DNA of 64,000 nucleotides, taken from the NCBI GenBank assembly GCA_019321725.1, contig CM033123.1, forward strand, positions 15,674,925-15,738,924. The letters are read 5' to 3'. This document shows, piece after piece, positions 36,240 through 48,999 of this stretch (position 1 is the stretch's first letter; each line of letters starts with the position of its first letter). Below the pieces are notes generated by a model. It was not told the origin of the DNA, did not search any database, and was given only the letters and a program-made list of their open reading frames with translations. This stretch comes from Paulownia fortunei (lineage: Eukaryota; Streptophyta; Magnoliopsida; Lamiales; Paulowniaceae). The translations under genes were made by a program, and so were the position numbers.

Positions 36240-37380
36240 AACGGTGCATTTAATGATATGGATTGATCACTCTGAATATTTTGTTCTAATATTTGATCAA
36301 ATATTTTATTCTATAAATATATATTAAGTATATATGATTAACGAAAAATATAAATTCAAAAAATGTCTGATATAATTGGTATGCATTTATAATATAACAA
36401 ATAAGATAAATATTAAATTAAAATAAAAAATTTAAACTGAATGCAAGCATCGGCACGAGTCAATTTTGGAAAATATTATACACATTATGATTAGAATAAA
36501 TTTGTATTAAAAGAATACTTTCTTTGTTTCAAATTTATAGTTCTTCTTATTATGTTTTTTTGAAAGTTCTAAAATAAGGCCTTTTTTAAAATAGATTTTT
36601 TTTTGCTAAAAGTACTTGTAATAATAATGTAATATCACTAATTTCTAATCATTATTTTTTTAGATAAAATTATAAGGAGGAAGTATATAATTATATTTGT
36701 ACTTAAAAAATTAATAACAAAAATTTTAATAATTTGATCATTGGAATTTTCTCCCTTCATACCATAAAAATAGGTGTAATTTGACCAAATTTTCAATGAC
36801 AGTTAAAAAATAGATATTTTACATAATTTACACTATTATCCAAAAATAGTAATTCATAGTTAATAACATCACATCATAAATGTTATATATTTTATACTAT
36901 TATCCAAAAATAGTAATTTATAATTAATAACGTCACATTATTATTCTATTTGAAGGAATAATTTTAGGAGGAAAAATTTGTATTATAGTATATATTTTAT
37001 GGTATTACCCAAATTAGACTCATAAGGTTTTCAAATGACACACCACTCATGTTATAATTCTAATTAATTAAATACAGTTCCTCGAAACCACTGAAATTTT
37101 GTACTGGCCAGCTTGATTGCACAACTCAAAGCATGACCCACCTGAGGTAACTTGAGGATAACTCTTCGTGGGGAACCCCGAGTTAATGTGCAGTATTTTT
37201 TTTTTTTTTTTTTTGTGTTGGAAAACACCCAATTAAAAATATATTTTTTAATGGCCTTTAATTATGTTCCCCTAATTATTTTTGGTATGATGGGCCCTCA
37301 TGAACATTAAAAAATTGAATTGGAATTGACTTTATGAGGACTAAAAACAACATTTGAAGGACTGATGGTAGTTGGGCATT
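36240..37380. other. AT-rich intergenic DNA
   Basis: A phrase 'cactattatccaaaaatagtaat' occurs twice (about 36830 and 36897), a small local duplication. A T tract lies at about 37195-37215. No gene seen. Confidence 0.55.
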
Positions 37381-37386
37381 TAGATT

Positions 37387-38218
37387 TTGTTTGGTGCCAA
37401 TTTTTAGTTTTTTGAAAACAAATAATTTGGGGAATGTTTTTTTTAGATAATGAGATTGGAGAATGTGTAAAAAAATAAAAATATATTGAGATATTTTATT
37501 AAAAAAATAATGTGATTTATTTTAAGAGGTATTTTTAATTATAAATATTTTGTTAATATTGCTTATCGTGGTCAATATAGAAGACATGTCAATATAGAAG
37601 ACATGTCAACTGTAGATATTTTATCAATATTATTTTGTTATAGTAAATTAAATTATAGTAATATATATAATACAGGTAAATACTTATTATATTGAGATAG
37701 ACTTCTCTCTAAAAATGAATATCTTAAGAGCAACTATTTCTTCAGAGGTCCCCTGCCTGCAACACGAAAAAACTTTTAGAGTATTTTCGAAATTGTTTTG
37801 TGGAAATTCCTTCGATATTTAAGTCAACAGGTATACAAAAAAACAAACCTGAACTTAAAAAAATTATTAAAAAATAAATTACGTACCTAATATATGAGAA
37901 TGAGAGGAGTATTTATAATTGTTCGAATAGGACATGGTCTCATGAGCTTTTGATGTGATCTATGCCTCATATGACTAATATTTGATGTTTCTGAAGTGCA
38001 TGGGTCCTTTACACGACTTAGGTCTCTTAGATCTGAATGGGCGAAGTTGAATATTTTTTTAAATTAATTTGAAATATGCCCATTAATTTATAAATTTTAA
38101 ATTAAAGTAATGATTGATATATATTTTGAAAAAATAAAAAAATGTTTACTAAAATACCAATCCCCAAACACATTTTTCTTTAATAAATAAATATTTTAAA
38201 AAAATAATACCAAACAAG
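37387..38218. mobile_element. Possible non-autonomous transposon with 'TTGTTTGGT' ends
   Basis: The left end 'tttgtttggtgccaattttt' and the right end 'aaataataccaaacaagg' are inverted over the outer nine bases and then both T- or A-rich. About 830 bp long, non-coding, with an internal direct repeat 'caatatagaagacatgt' at about 37573 and 37589. Confidence 0.38.
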
Positions 38219-38648
38219 GCCGAAGAAATTGGGCTGGCAATTCTATTCCACAATTAATTTGGGTCGTCTATGACACATCCACGTTGCATGTCGGTTGAGG
38301 CAGTGAATTGGTGCTCTGAATTTTCACGACACTCCACCCCAAGTTTTGTTCTTGCAAGTGTTAGTAAATGCTTGGCGTGTTATTTCGGTGTGGAGCTGTG
38401 GAGATACTATTTTTAGATCTGTATCTTGAAGTATATTTTATTATATATTTATATGTATACATATAAATATACAGTGAAATATAAATTTTGATATATATTA
38501 TTGAGTATAATATTTATTGACTCGCTTTGTTCATTTTTTACATGTAGTGAGTGTTTGCAGGACCTAAAAAACAATGTAATTCCAAATTTTTAGTTAAAAA
38601 AAGTGAATTTTTAAGTGTTTGATTTTATTAACTTCTCCTCTATTTCTG

Positions 38649-38749
38649 TTTAAATTTAGGGGGAAAAAAATCAAAAGCTAGAAGCATTTCTTAGGGTTCT
38701 TTTAAATTTAGCAAAAAAATCAAAATCTATAAGCATCCCTTAGGGTGCT
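38649..38749. repeat. 50-bp tandem repeat, two copies
   Basis: Both copies contain 'ttaaattta', a run of A, 'tcaaaa', 'aagcat' and 'cttagggt'. Non-coding. Confidence 0.7.
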
Positions 38750-38916
38750 TTTTTTTTTTTTTTGGATAATTATGTTGAATTTTTTTTGGACATTTTCACC
38801 CTCATTCTTTTTCCGATAAATCCATATTAACCTCAATTATTTTAAATAATTCTATCTTCAATAACTCTTAATTTATCCCTTGCAACCATCAAATCTAGTT
38901 TCACCTTTTTATTTTT

Positions 38917-39350
38917 TTAATTATATTTCTTATTAGTATATTAATTATTAATATTTTAGTATTAGCTTATATATATGCATATAATTTATACATATATGTG
39001 TATTATAAAGTGTATAAATTATATTATTTTGTATTTACTGTATAAATTATATTCTGTAAATATTTTTTCAGTTATATAATACTGTATATTTAAATATACG
39101 TATGCATATATAATTATACGCTTAACAGTTAACAAGTATTATTATACCTAATAAGATATGTATATACACGTATAAGTATATATGCAAATATTTATTTGTA
39201 ATTAAATATTACTACGGATACTTATATTTAAATTTACCTCATTAATAATTTATTATTAAATTAACCCTTTTGTTTCTTAATTATATTTCTTATTAGTATA
39301 GTAATTAATAATATTACTAGCATTAGTTTCTTTATATATACATGTATTAC
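38917..39350. repeat. Spaced direct repeat pair (about 75 bp, 359-bp offset)
   Basis: 'ttaattatatttcttattag' begins both 38917-38990 and 39276-39350 and the similarity continues through 'attagtat' and 'tatatata'. The DNA between is AT-rich and non-coding. Confidence 0.65.
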
Positions 39351-39359
39351 ACATATATA

Positions 39360-40800
39360 GGTGGGGGGATAAGTCCGGCTAGTTTCTTTACTTAAGGACT
39401 AGGATCCTACCCTAATCAGAAGAGTTTGATTTTTTAACCCAAAAAATATTAAAACATTTGACGAGTCAATTAGTGACGAGTATTTATATTTTGTAAGAAC
39501 AATTTTATTCATGATATTTATTAAATAAAAAATTTATTTATATTTAATTATTTTGTCAATTAGATAAATTTTTTAGATCATAAATAATTACGGAATAAGG
39601 TCGTGTATATAATGCAATCATGGAACATTCCTATATCCCTTTTATCTTAAACATGTTTTGAGTTGGGAGTTGATTGAGACGGGACATCAATAAGTTTGAT
39701 AGGCTCACATATACAATGTATGCTTGAAAGAAGAATATTTCATTCCATGGATGTTGACGTAGGTATGTTAGTGTGTATACGTAGGTGCTTGTTGAGAAAC
39801 AAGTATACTGAACGACTAATAAAAATTTCTTAATTAAAAATATTATTCGTCTAATAAAAATCTCCTAGTTATGATAGTGCATTAATTAATCCTTAAACTT
39901 GAGGCACCATAGTGGATTTGTGAATGACATCATGCACTTTGATGTATTTCTCGTACAATCATAAGGGGTTTATGTTGGATGTATAATTTTCGTGTATGGA
40001 GGTCAATGAGTGGCCAATAAATAACCCATCACCTATTTGGTTGAATAGGTGAATATACTACGTTTTATAGTCCTTGATCTTGAAAATCTTGACTAAGGCA
40101 AGATGAATATTAGATATTGGATTTTCTAGTGATTTATTAAAGGATTAATATGACTTGAAATGGAATCATAGTTATTGAGTTAAAATAAGATTTCGACTAA
40201 TAATTCATATCCTAGACTTAATCAAAGATTAGTTGATGGAGGGATCGTATTTGTATGGTACTTGTAATAGAAAATGTTCACTTGAGACTAGGTAATCAAG
40301 ATGCACTACTAGTTACTTCTTTTAACTTGTAAAGTTGTTTGAATTAATGAGTTAATTTTCAAGCAAATTAGTTAATCAAAATATTAATTTATTCATAAGT
40401 TATGAATATTGCAACCCAGTACTAATTTAGTTGTGAACTTAATTGGTCACACACAAATCGAGATAATACATTTCTAATCTAATGTGATCTAAGATGTTGG
40501 ATTAAGTTAATTAATAATGATAAATTAATTTGAGCTAGAATTCAATTAAATAATATGATTATTTTAATTGGACATAATAAAGATTAGGGGCTCATGGGTA
40601 TGAGTTAATTAATTGATCGAATAGCTTATTTTAATTTAAGAAGTTAAATTAATTTAATCAATTAAAATAATAAACCTAATTTGATTAGGTGACCTTTTAT
40701 AGATACAATTAATTAATTGATTGGATCAATTAATTAAATTTTAATAAATAATTTAGAGTCCAATCATATGGGTATAGAGGCCCATTAGAAGACTTAATTA
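39360..40800. other. Intergenic DNA, nothing recognised
   Basis: AT-rich, no coding signal. Phrases such as 'attaattaattgattggatc' near 40710-40735 hint at an old LTR but no structure could be supported. Confidence 0.45.
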
Positions 40801-41400
40801 GAAATAAATATGACTCTTAGTTATATTTATTTTTTATGCATTTATAAATATATAAATAAATATATAGATATATATTTTTAATATAAATCAATTTGTATTA
40901 ATATATGACGTATAAATATCTATATAAATACTTATATATTTATTCATAAATAGATATATTATAAGTGTTCATAAATTTATATTTATTTATATATAAATAT
41001 ATTTATGCAAATATATAATTTAAATATACATTTAAATATTCAAAATAAATATATATGTTTACATATACACATTCATATATATATATATATTATAAATATG
41101 TAAATTTTATAAGTATCATAATGATATAATATTTATACGTATCTATAATTATAGAAATGTAAATATATATATTTTTAGAATACATAACGTAATAAATGTA
41201 AATATATAAGTATCTATGCATATATATTACTATATAAATATAATTATATTTATAATTTGTATTCAATATTATATATATTTATGTACATAAAGATTTACAT
41301 AAATATTTAATATCTATATAAATATACACATATATATTTGTTTATGTACATAAATATATTTTTGCCATACATGTATATTTTTATTTTTAAATATACTTAT
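40800..41400. repeat. TATAAATA-rich low-complexity block
   Basis: Dense, irregular tataaata/atatat words with almost no G or C. Open frames here are artefacts of composition. Confidence 0.75.
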
Positions 41401-41806
41401 TATTTAATTTATTTTAAATATTTTATGATTAAATTGATTACTGATTTAGATATATTAATTATCATACATAAATATTATATTTATTGTTGTAGTTATTATT
41501 TTATGTATATAATTGACATAAATAATTTAGTTTAATTAATTTGATCAAACTTCACAAAATAAATTACTATTTCAACATTCAAGGGCAATTTAAATTTTTA
41601 CACAAAAAAAATAAAAAAATTACAACTTATTTACAAATATTTATTTTTTAACTTATTATATTTTTCAGGAACACATTGCAAACAACCATCAACTTTTATT
41701 TTTCAATTACTTTTTCACTTTTTTTTTAAAATTAAAACACTTCTCTGAAAATAGAAGATTTTACAAATACAAATACTCCCATAAATTTAACTAAAGAAGT
41801 GCTTAA

Positions 41807-43576
41807 TGATCAGTGCATATTTTGATATCTTTTTATATCAAATCATTTATATTTGTTTTGTTTTATTCTTGTTAATATTATAGTTTTATTAATATTTTGT
41901 GTTAAGGAATTAATGAACAAAAAGAGACAATAAAGATTCAAAGTGAAACCAAAGAAAACAACACGTTTTGTGAGCAAGTTGGGAGATAATATTTTATTGG
42001 ATCAAAAAAGCATCACAATTAGAAAAACAATGGGTCATTTTTGCTTAACTCCATCATGTGTAAATCAAAATATATACAATAAATCACTTGGACTTTGCAA
42101 GTAATTATTGGGCTTGCATTAAATTCAAAATAAACATATTACCAGACTTGTGCGGTTTTCGTATTTTGGGCATAACTCCATGTTCAAAAGCCTGTGAACC
42201 TGATTCATACTTTATTTGAAAGTTAAGAGATAGAACTACAATTTTGTTGTTGGAGGTTCAACCTAATTCAACCTTAATTAAAACAGAAAATTCATTCAAG
42301 TGTTATTGAAATGGATCTATCTATATTGACACATCTCATTAAATGAAGCATATATATCTTCATAATAGTTGGAATTAGATGATTCCAGTTAGAAAAAAAA
42401 ATTGAAAAATAAATATACAACTTTCATGTTGATCATTTTTTCAAAATCAGCTAATTTCGTGAAGAAAAATTTGGATTTGAAAATGACATGTGAATTTAAA
42501 ATATATTTGAAGTAAATTTAGAGTGCATTTGGAGTGAATTTAGATATGTTAATTTAGACACTCTTATAGTATAAATAGGGACTCTTGGATGTCATACAAA
42601 AACACATGAAAACCTTAGAGGGAGAATTTTTTTTATTATTATCTTTCTTTAGCCTAGGTTTTCTAGTCATAATTGAAATGTATTCTCTAGTTTCTCTTCT
42701 ATTTTTAATATTTTTTAATTTTATTATGTTTTTCTAAATTTTATTTAATTGAGGAGAAATAGTGAACCTCTTGATGGAGGAAGATGAATGATTATAAAGG
42801 TGCATAATATTTAAGTGTATTGTGTTATTATTTTAATTTTTGATTAAAACCCTCATTGTTTAGTGGTGATTATTGACTTATGTATTACTAATGACACAAC
42901 AAATACTTTGATTCATTTAGCTAGATGTATGATTTTACTATACCAATTGCTAACGTGCAAATCTTGATTTGTTATAGACAAAGGTGTGCATAAATACTTC
43001 ATCCCATAAATAAGTGTTGGCATTAAAATTCTCATTGTTTAGTGGCGATTCTTGATATATGTATTACCAATGACACAATAAATATTTGGGTTCATTTATC
43101 TTATTATTCGATTTTACTACACTGACTGGTAACGTGAAACTTTGATTTATTGTAGATAAATGTATGCATAAATACTTGATCCAATAAACAAATATTGGTG
43201 TTAAGAGATAATTTGAAAACAATAAGACAATATCATGATTACCTTAATGCAAGAGCTATTTGATAATATTTTCCCACTGAAATCTTCATTATGTATAGAT
43301 TCCAATAGTGTCATTTAAAAAAGGTAAAAAGAATAAATAATCGTTCTTCTATCCAAAACTCAATAGCAGATTCCTAATTCTTATTATTTTTATTACTTTG
43401 ATTTATTAGTTATAACATATATTCTTCTTTATTTTCTAAACCACATAAAACACATCTTTTAAAAAATATAATCCTAAAAATTTTAAACAACTTCCTTGTA
43501 GATCAACTTTGGATTCCTGAAAAATTTATTACTTGACACAATCTGTACTTGGGTTTGCAACCTTAAAGTTATAGCA
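41807..43576 (+). repeat. Left (5') LTR
   Basis: Runs from TGATCAGTGC to ...TATAGCA, 1,770 bp. It contains an internal diverged tandem repeat (units from about 42846 and 43022, sharing 'ctcattgtttagtgg' and 'tatgtattac') that is also partly present in the right LTR, so it predates insertion. Confidence 0.85.
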
Positions 43577-43582
43577 AGTTTT

Positions 43583-43599
43583 TGATGTCGTTGCCGGGA
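43583..43599 (+). other. Primer-binding site, tRNA-Asp-like
   Basis: 'tgatgtcgttgccggga' lies six bases after the left LTR and matches about 14 of 18 positions of the TGGCGCCGTTGCCGGGGA site that I recall for Athila/Tat elements. Confidence 0.6.
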
Positions 43600-44159
43600 A
43601 AAGTAAGGTAAGTATTCAGGTTTGTAAAAAAAAATTATTTGTAAATATTGTGTATTTTTTTCTTTACGGTTATATGTTCATATAGTATAGTAGTCATAAT
43701 TCTTTGCGTTTAGTTGAAAATAATTCTAAAACTTTGTTTTAAAATTTGTTTGAGTCACCACCACACACTTCCACATAGCTGAAAATAAAAGTGTTCAGGA
43801 TAAAAATAAAAATCAACAGGTGTGTAACATGTATTATTACTTGTAACCTTTTCAAAATTCTTCTTCTTCTTATTTTATTTTTTCACTCAATGCAAATAAC
43901 TTTCGATTCAAATCAGGTATGATCTTTTTATTTTATAATTTCCATAGTTTAGACTATGAAAGCCTTTACTTGCATCTAAAAGAATTTGATGAAGTATGTG
44001 CCACTTTTGAAAATCAAACTTCTACAATGAGATTGTGAAGCTCAAATTTTTTTTTTTTTTTAAAAGATAAAGCAAAAACTTGGCTTAACTCTTTAAAACC
44101 TATGTCAGTTAGCACTTGACAAGAAATGCAACCTGAATTTTGAAATTTTTAACTCATAA

Positions 44160-45110
44160 AACTAATGCTTTGAAAAGACAAATCCTATTTTTTTCTCCAA
44201 ATTCTAATGAACCTTTCTTTCAAAGTTGGGAAAGATTTAAAGATTTGTTAAATTCATGCTCACATTATGGTTTTAAAAAATGACGCTTAATTTATTGAAA
44301 CAATGTGTAATGGTGAGTTTCTTGATAAAAAACCTGATGATGTCCTAAAATATTTATACCATTTGGCAGAAAACTCTCAATCATAACATAGTTTTAATTA
44401 TTCCAAAAAATTTATTAGATTTAATCTTGCTAATAGTAATAAAAATATATATTGTTTTAGTCAAGAAGATGATTTAAATGCTAGGATTGCTAGTTTAAGA
44501 AGAAAAGTTGAGGCCATAGAACTTAAAACAGTAAAGAAAATCAAATTTGTGCTACATGAATAAGTTTGTAGCAATTGTGAACTTATGGGGCAATTTACCA
44601 ATGAATGCCCAATTCCAACATAAATAAATATCATGAACACATTCAAAAAACCTTTTCATTCTTTATATTCTGAAACTTACAATCCACAATAGAGAAATCA
44701 TCCCAATTTTAGTTGACAAGATGAGAATTGTGCCCAACTGCTATATTCACAAAAGCTATCAATTTTTTTTTTATCTAGCTCTACATACAAAATCTCTTGA
44801 GAAAACTTTGCAAGAATTTATGTATGTACAAACAAACATCAATAACCAGACTTTACAAGCCATTAATGAGATCAAAAGCACACTTCAACACTAACAACTT
44901 CTTTGCATACTCATGAAAAAGGTAAATTTCCTGCCCAACCTCAACCTAATCCTTCCACTCAGTATCATATTTCTTCTTTAGATTGAAATTCAATCAATGA
45001 GGCTAATTCGATCATAATTATTCGAAATAGAAAAGTTGTTGATAAGACTATTCATTCTAAAGAGAATCTAAAGTTGGTAACTACTCATAAACCTCTCTCT
45101 CATACTTATG
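44160..45110 (+). pseudogene. Gag remnant of the Gypsy element
   Basis: Reading across stops and frameshifts, the plus strand holds SWERFKDLLNSCSHYG (about 44224-44275), a zinc-knuckle-like CSNCELMGQFTNECP (about 44569-44615) and YSETYNPQ-stop-RNHPNFS (about 44668-44715). These are the order and wording of Athila/Tat gag. It cannot be translated as one protein. Confidence 0.8.
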
Positions 45111-45276
45111 TAACACTTTTACCTTTTTCTAGTAGGTTAGCAAATTCTAAGAAAAATGAGCAAGAAAAGGAGATTTTTGAGACTTTTTGAAAGGTGGAGG
45201 TAAACATCCCTTTTCTTAATGCAATCAAGTAGGTGCATTGATATGCTAAATTTCTCAAACAGCAATGTACTAACAA

Positions 45277-45805
45277 ATGAAAGTTGAGGGGAATGAAAAA
45301 GTAAGTGTGGAGGAGAATGTTTTAGCAATTTTTCAAAGAAAACTCCATTCAAAGTGTAAGGATTCGAACACTTTTACCATCCGTTGTACCATTTGTAAGA
45401 CAAGATTTGAAAATTGCATGTTAGATTTGAGAGCATCAAATAATGTTATGTCATATTCTATTCATGCTTCTCTAAATTTAGTACCTTTAAAAGAAACTGG
45501 TGTTATACAATTGGCTGATAGATCTAATGCATATCCAATAAAGGTTGTGAAAGATGTTCTTGTGCAAGTGAATATGAATTTTCTATGCTGATTTTTATGT
45601 TCTTGAGATGGAGAATGACACATGCCCTAATTCTACACGCATTCTTACTATGAAGTTTGATGACGAGGTTATAAAATATAATATTATTGAAACCATAAGA
45701 TATCTTACTAACGTGAATGTTGTTTCTACAGTTGATATTATTGATCCCAATTCACAACCAATGCCTGAGTTCACTGGCAAGGATGGAGTGGAGGTTACTT
45801 TATAA
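45277..45805 (+). pseudogene. Aspartyl protease remnant of the Gypsy element
   Basis: The frame 45277-45591 contains FTIRCTICKTRFENCMLDL followed by RASNNVM and SYSIHASLNLVPLKETG. The active-site-like D-L-G-A-S of the family reads D-L-R-A-S, which should abolish activity. The next frame (45608-45805) continues with a linker containing MKFDDEVIKYNI. The frames are out of register at about 45592. A last trace, PTVELKSIPNHLKY at about 45980-46022, is the usual entry into RT, after which retroviral-type sequence ends. Confidence 0.82.
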
Positions 45806-46203
45806 AAACATCTCCTTATGGAGGATTTGAAAGAAAAGAAGATGGATATGGAAATATTGGGGGATGTGGAAAATGATGTAACGTGATTGAATTCGTTATA
45901 AAAAAAATCAAGGTATGATGTTTCTTATATTGAATTGTCAATATATAATAAAAAACTTCTACCTTCTGTGGTGTAGACACCTACAGTGGAGCTTAAATCA
46001 ATCCCAAACCATCTTAAATATGTCTACTTGGTTGAAAAAGAAATACCACTAGTAAAAACCTCACTCAAATACAAGCAAACAAATTTATTTGGGTGTTTTG
46101 AAATTATAAGATGATAATTGGATGTACGATGGCTTTGACAGTATATGTTGATGAGTAATGAAAGAGGCAATATCAAGATGAGAACTTTAAACCAAGTGTT
46201 TTT

Positions 46204-46400
46204 TAGGAGTGATCGAAAATAGTTTCATTGTTTAGACAATTTGAGGAGACGAGGGTGTTGTGGTTGGCCTGGTAGGTGCTGTTATTTGCATAGGTTTCAT
46301 TGTTTAGACAATTTGGCTGAGATGTGGATAAAGCAAAATATAACAGAATGTTGAGGAGAAGCAATAGCCATTCTGGAGCTATGGCGTTCGGCTCCGACAT
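46204..46400 (-). pseudogene. Cysteine-rich receptor-like kinase (DUF26) N-terminal fragment
   Basis: On the minus strand, from an ATG at 46400, a hydrophobic signal-peptide-like stretch (WLLLLLNILLYFALSTSQP) is followed by NNSTYQANHNTLVSS, which matches the start of a DUF26/gnk2-type ectodomain. The similarity then stops. A 20-base phrase ('tttcattgtttagacaattt') is repeated at about 46222 and 46298, giving a duplicated N-C-L-N-N-E-T. The fragment is opposite in orientation to the retroelement that contains it and is far too short to function. Confidence 0.65.
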
Positions 46401-46599
46401 GGTCCAAACCCAAACAAGCTTTAATTCTGATGTTGGCAAAAAATTCTAAAGAAACACGTTCAAGAGTAAATATGTTACGCTTACTCCACACATTCTTGTG
46501 TTTACATTTAGTCGGCCTTTATTGATATTTCAATAACTTGACGTAGTGTGGAATGCGTGATGATGAGGTTGTTGACGCCATTTGAATCTTTTAGTTTCA

Positions 46600-48330
46600 T
46601 TGGAATTTTTTTTAAACATATATTTAATATGAATTATAGACAATTAATGTGTAATTATAAATTCAAATACAAAATAAAATATTAAATTAGAAAAAAAAAA
46701 TTAAAATAAGACCAATATGAGATCATAATTTGTTTTTGCTAATCACGTGGTGGCAGACAGTGGGGTAGAGTTATTCAATTATTTGTTGAAAAGTTTAGCA
46801 TGCACTGAAAAAAATCTTTGTGAAAAACTTTGCAATGTCACTAATTTCGTATTTTGCTAACAATCATGGCTACCTAACCTAGTCTTTTCAATGGACAAAA
46901 AAAAATCGTGGAAATTTTGGTGAAGGATTATTCAATTTTCGTCTAAAACTTTTCAAACAAGAGGAAGACTACAATTATTGTTTGAAATTTAGCAGATTCA
47001 ACAGTTTATAAAAAGGTTTTAACGAAAAATAAAGAGCTCTAGAAAAGGAAGGAAATAGCATATATATATATATATATATATAGTAATCAAACTTTGATTA
47101 TTGGTAAACGGACAAGTAGCATAAAAAATGGAGAAATCACAATTTTACCCAACTATGGTTATAGAAAAAAGTTGATATCACCATAAAGAGGAACGATGAA
47201 TATCCAATTTTGCTCCACTACTGATTTCAGGTCAATTAGTTTAACCAAATTTGTTGGGCAAAAATCCTCTTTTGTATATGTCCACTTTCACTGCATGTGA
47301 GAAAAGGTCTGGCTAATATTACAAATATAATCTTTCATGGTACGATTTTTCACCAAGTTCAAAATTTGCAATGCGTATGGCTATTAAAAAATAATGTTAT
47401 TCTTTTACTTCATTTTTATTGTTTGTCTAACTTAAATTGAATTTTAAAGTTTTTATTTATTTTTACTTATTCTGTCTGAGTTTTGTTAATACTTTTAATT
47501 AAATATTCAAATTAAGAAGTTAAAATTACTCAAATCGTATGAAAGAAAGCAATTAATTTATACTAGTCTTAATTTGAATTTAAACTAAATTCAACTTAGA
47601 CAAATATCTCCGTAGTTTGAAAATTTAGTTAAAGATGTTATTTATTTTTATTTTTCGCTGGCAGATCACCATTTTTGTTCTTATGTGGATAAATATTTCT
47701 AGAACATTAATTTTTTTTATTTTATTTTGTCCTAATCAAAAATACTTACTGACAATATTTTCTAAAATTTCATCATATAAGAGCACGTGGTAGTCTCTTT
47801 TCGATAAAGAAAATCGTTGCAAATATATTGAAGTATGAATTTTATTGACCCACTCTTTTTAAAAATAAGTACACTTTTTGCAAAAGTTATGAAAATTATA
47901 AAAAAATAGGATTTTTCCTGGTTAACAAGTAGATAACGGTACCCCATGGCTATTGAAATTGGACTTATAGTATGCCAAACAAGTGATAAAAAAACAAAAC
48001 AAAACGAAAAAACATGCAATTTCTTTAGGAGTGATTTCTAAAATTTGAAAAAATAAAATTTAATTTATTAAGGATGGATTGAGTAAAGAGTCTCTAAATG
48101 ATATTCAATTAACTCTTGAGATGCATTCTTGTAGATTTGTGCATCGTGCAATTCTTGATTTATAAAATCACTTTTGGAATGAATATGAGCATTATAGTTT
48201 TGGAATATAACAATAAAAGACCTTGTTTCCCAGTTTATAATAAAATTAGATGGATGCAATAAATGCATGCCTGGTTCACACCTAAATAAATAGCATCGTA
48301 CTTGCTATATTTTCGCACAATTCACTTTAA
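46600..48330. other. Internal filler of the Gypsy element, no gene recognised
   Basis: AT-rich. A (TA)n lies at about 47059-47084, and 47140-47290 resembles a small nested repeat. This is where RT, RNase H and integrase would be expected, and no trace of them was seen. Confidence 0.5.
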
Positions 48331-48336
48331 AAAAAA

Positions 48337-48980
48337 ATGGAAGTATTTTCCACTCACAAGTTCAACTATATTTATATCTTTTGTGAAACCAATTTAGAAA
48401 AAAATGGTGAGTTTATAGGGACAACCAATAACTTGATAAAACGTTAGCAGAAAGAAAAATTTATTTAGTATATGGGGGAAACAGTATGGGGTTAATAGAG
48501 AGTGTTGCAACTTCTGCTCATGTAGGAGGAGTCAAAATTTTAGGAGTTATTCCAAAATCTTTAACCATACAGAATATCACAGGTATGATCATTGGAGATG
48601 GTGTTATATATTCAGGACATAATACATAACATGTTAAACAATGCAAATGCATTAATCACTCTACCTGGTGGTTTTAGTATACTCGAGAAATTATTTCAAG
48701 TTGTCTCTTGAACACAACTCAACATTCACTAAAAACCTATAGGTATTCTTAATGTTAATGATTTTTTTGATGGTTTGCTATTTTTTGTAGATCATGCTAT
48801 AGTAAAATATTTATTTCACCATCTGCGAGATGAATTCTCATTTCTATTTCAACATCTGATCAACTGATTGATCAACTTTTATTATATGTGCCTTTACCTA
48901 ATCCAACATTGGCTCCTGTAGATTGGTCCAACAGGGACAATAGTCGAAAATGCAAAATAAATTTAACTCTCAACTTGTAA
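48337..48980 (+). pseudogene. LONELY GUY (LOG) cytokinin phosphoribohydrolase retrocopy
   Basis: Starting at the ATG at 48337 (MEVFSTHKFNYIYIFCE) the whole length of a LOG protein can be followed without introns. LVYGGNSMGL is at about 48465, then ILGVIPKSLT, NANALITLPGGF (the PGGYGTxEE active-site region, here PGGFSILEK), QLNIH-stop-KPIGILNVNDFF, and LLYVPLPNPTL near the end. Frameshifts occur at about 48435 and 48622. The Trp of the usual VITWAQLGIH region is a TGA stop. LOG enzymes release active cytokinin bases from nucleoside monophosphates. Real LOG genes have several introns, so this intronless copy looks like a processed pseudogene. It lies inside the retroelement, in its sense orientation. 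The active site is degenerate. Confidence 0.85.
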
Positions 48981-48999
48981 AATTTATCCTTAGTGGTTT

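Noticed and set aside
41338..41535. 65-codon open frame
   Set aside because: Lies in TATAAATA low-complexity DNA and encodes mainly Tyr, Ile and Phe; an artefact of composition.
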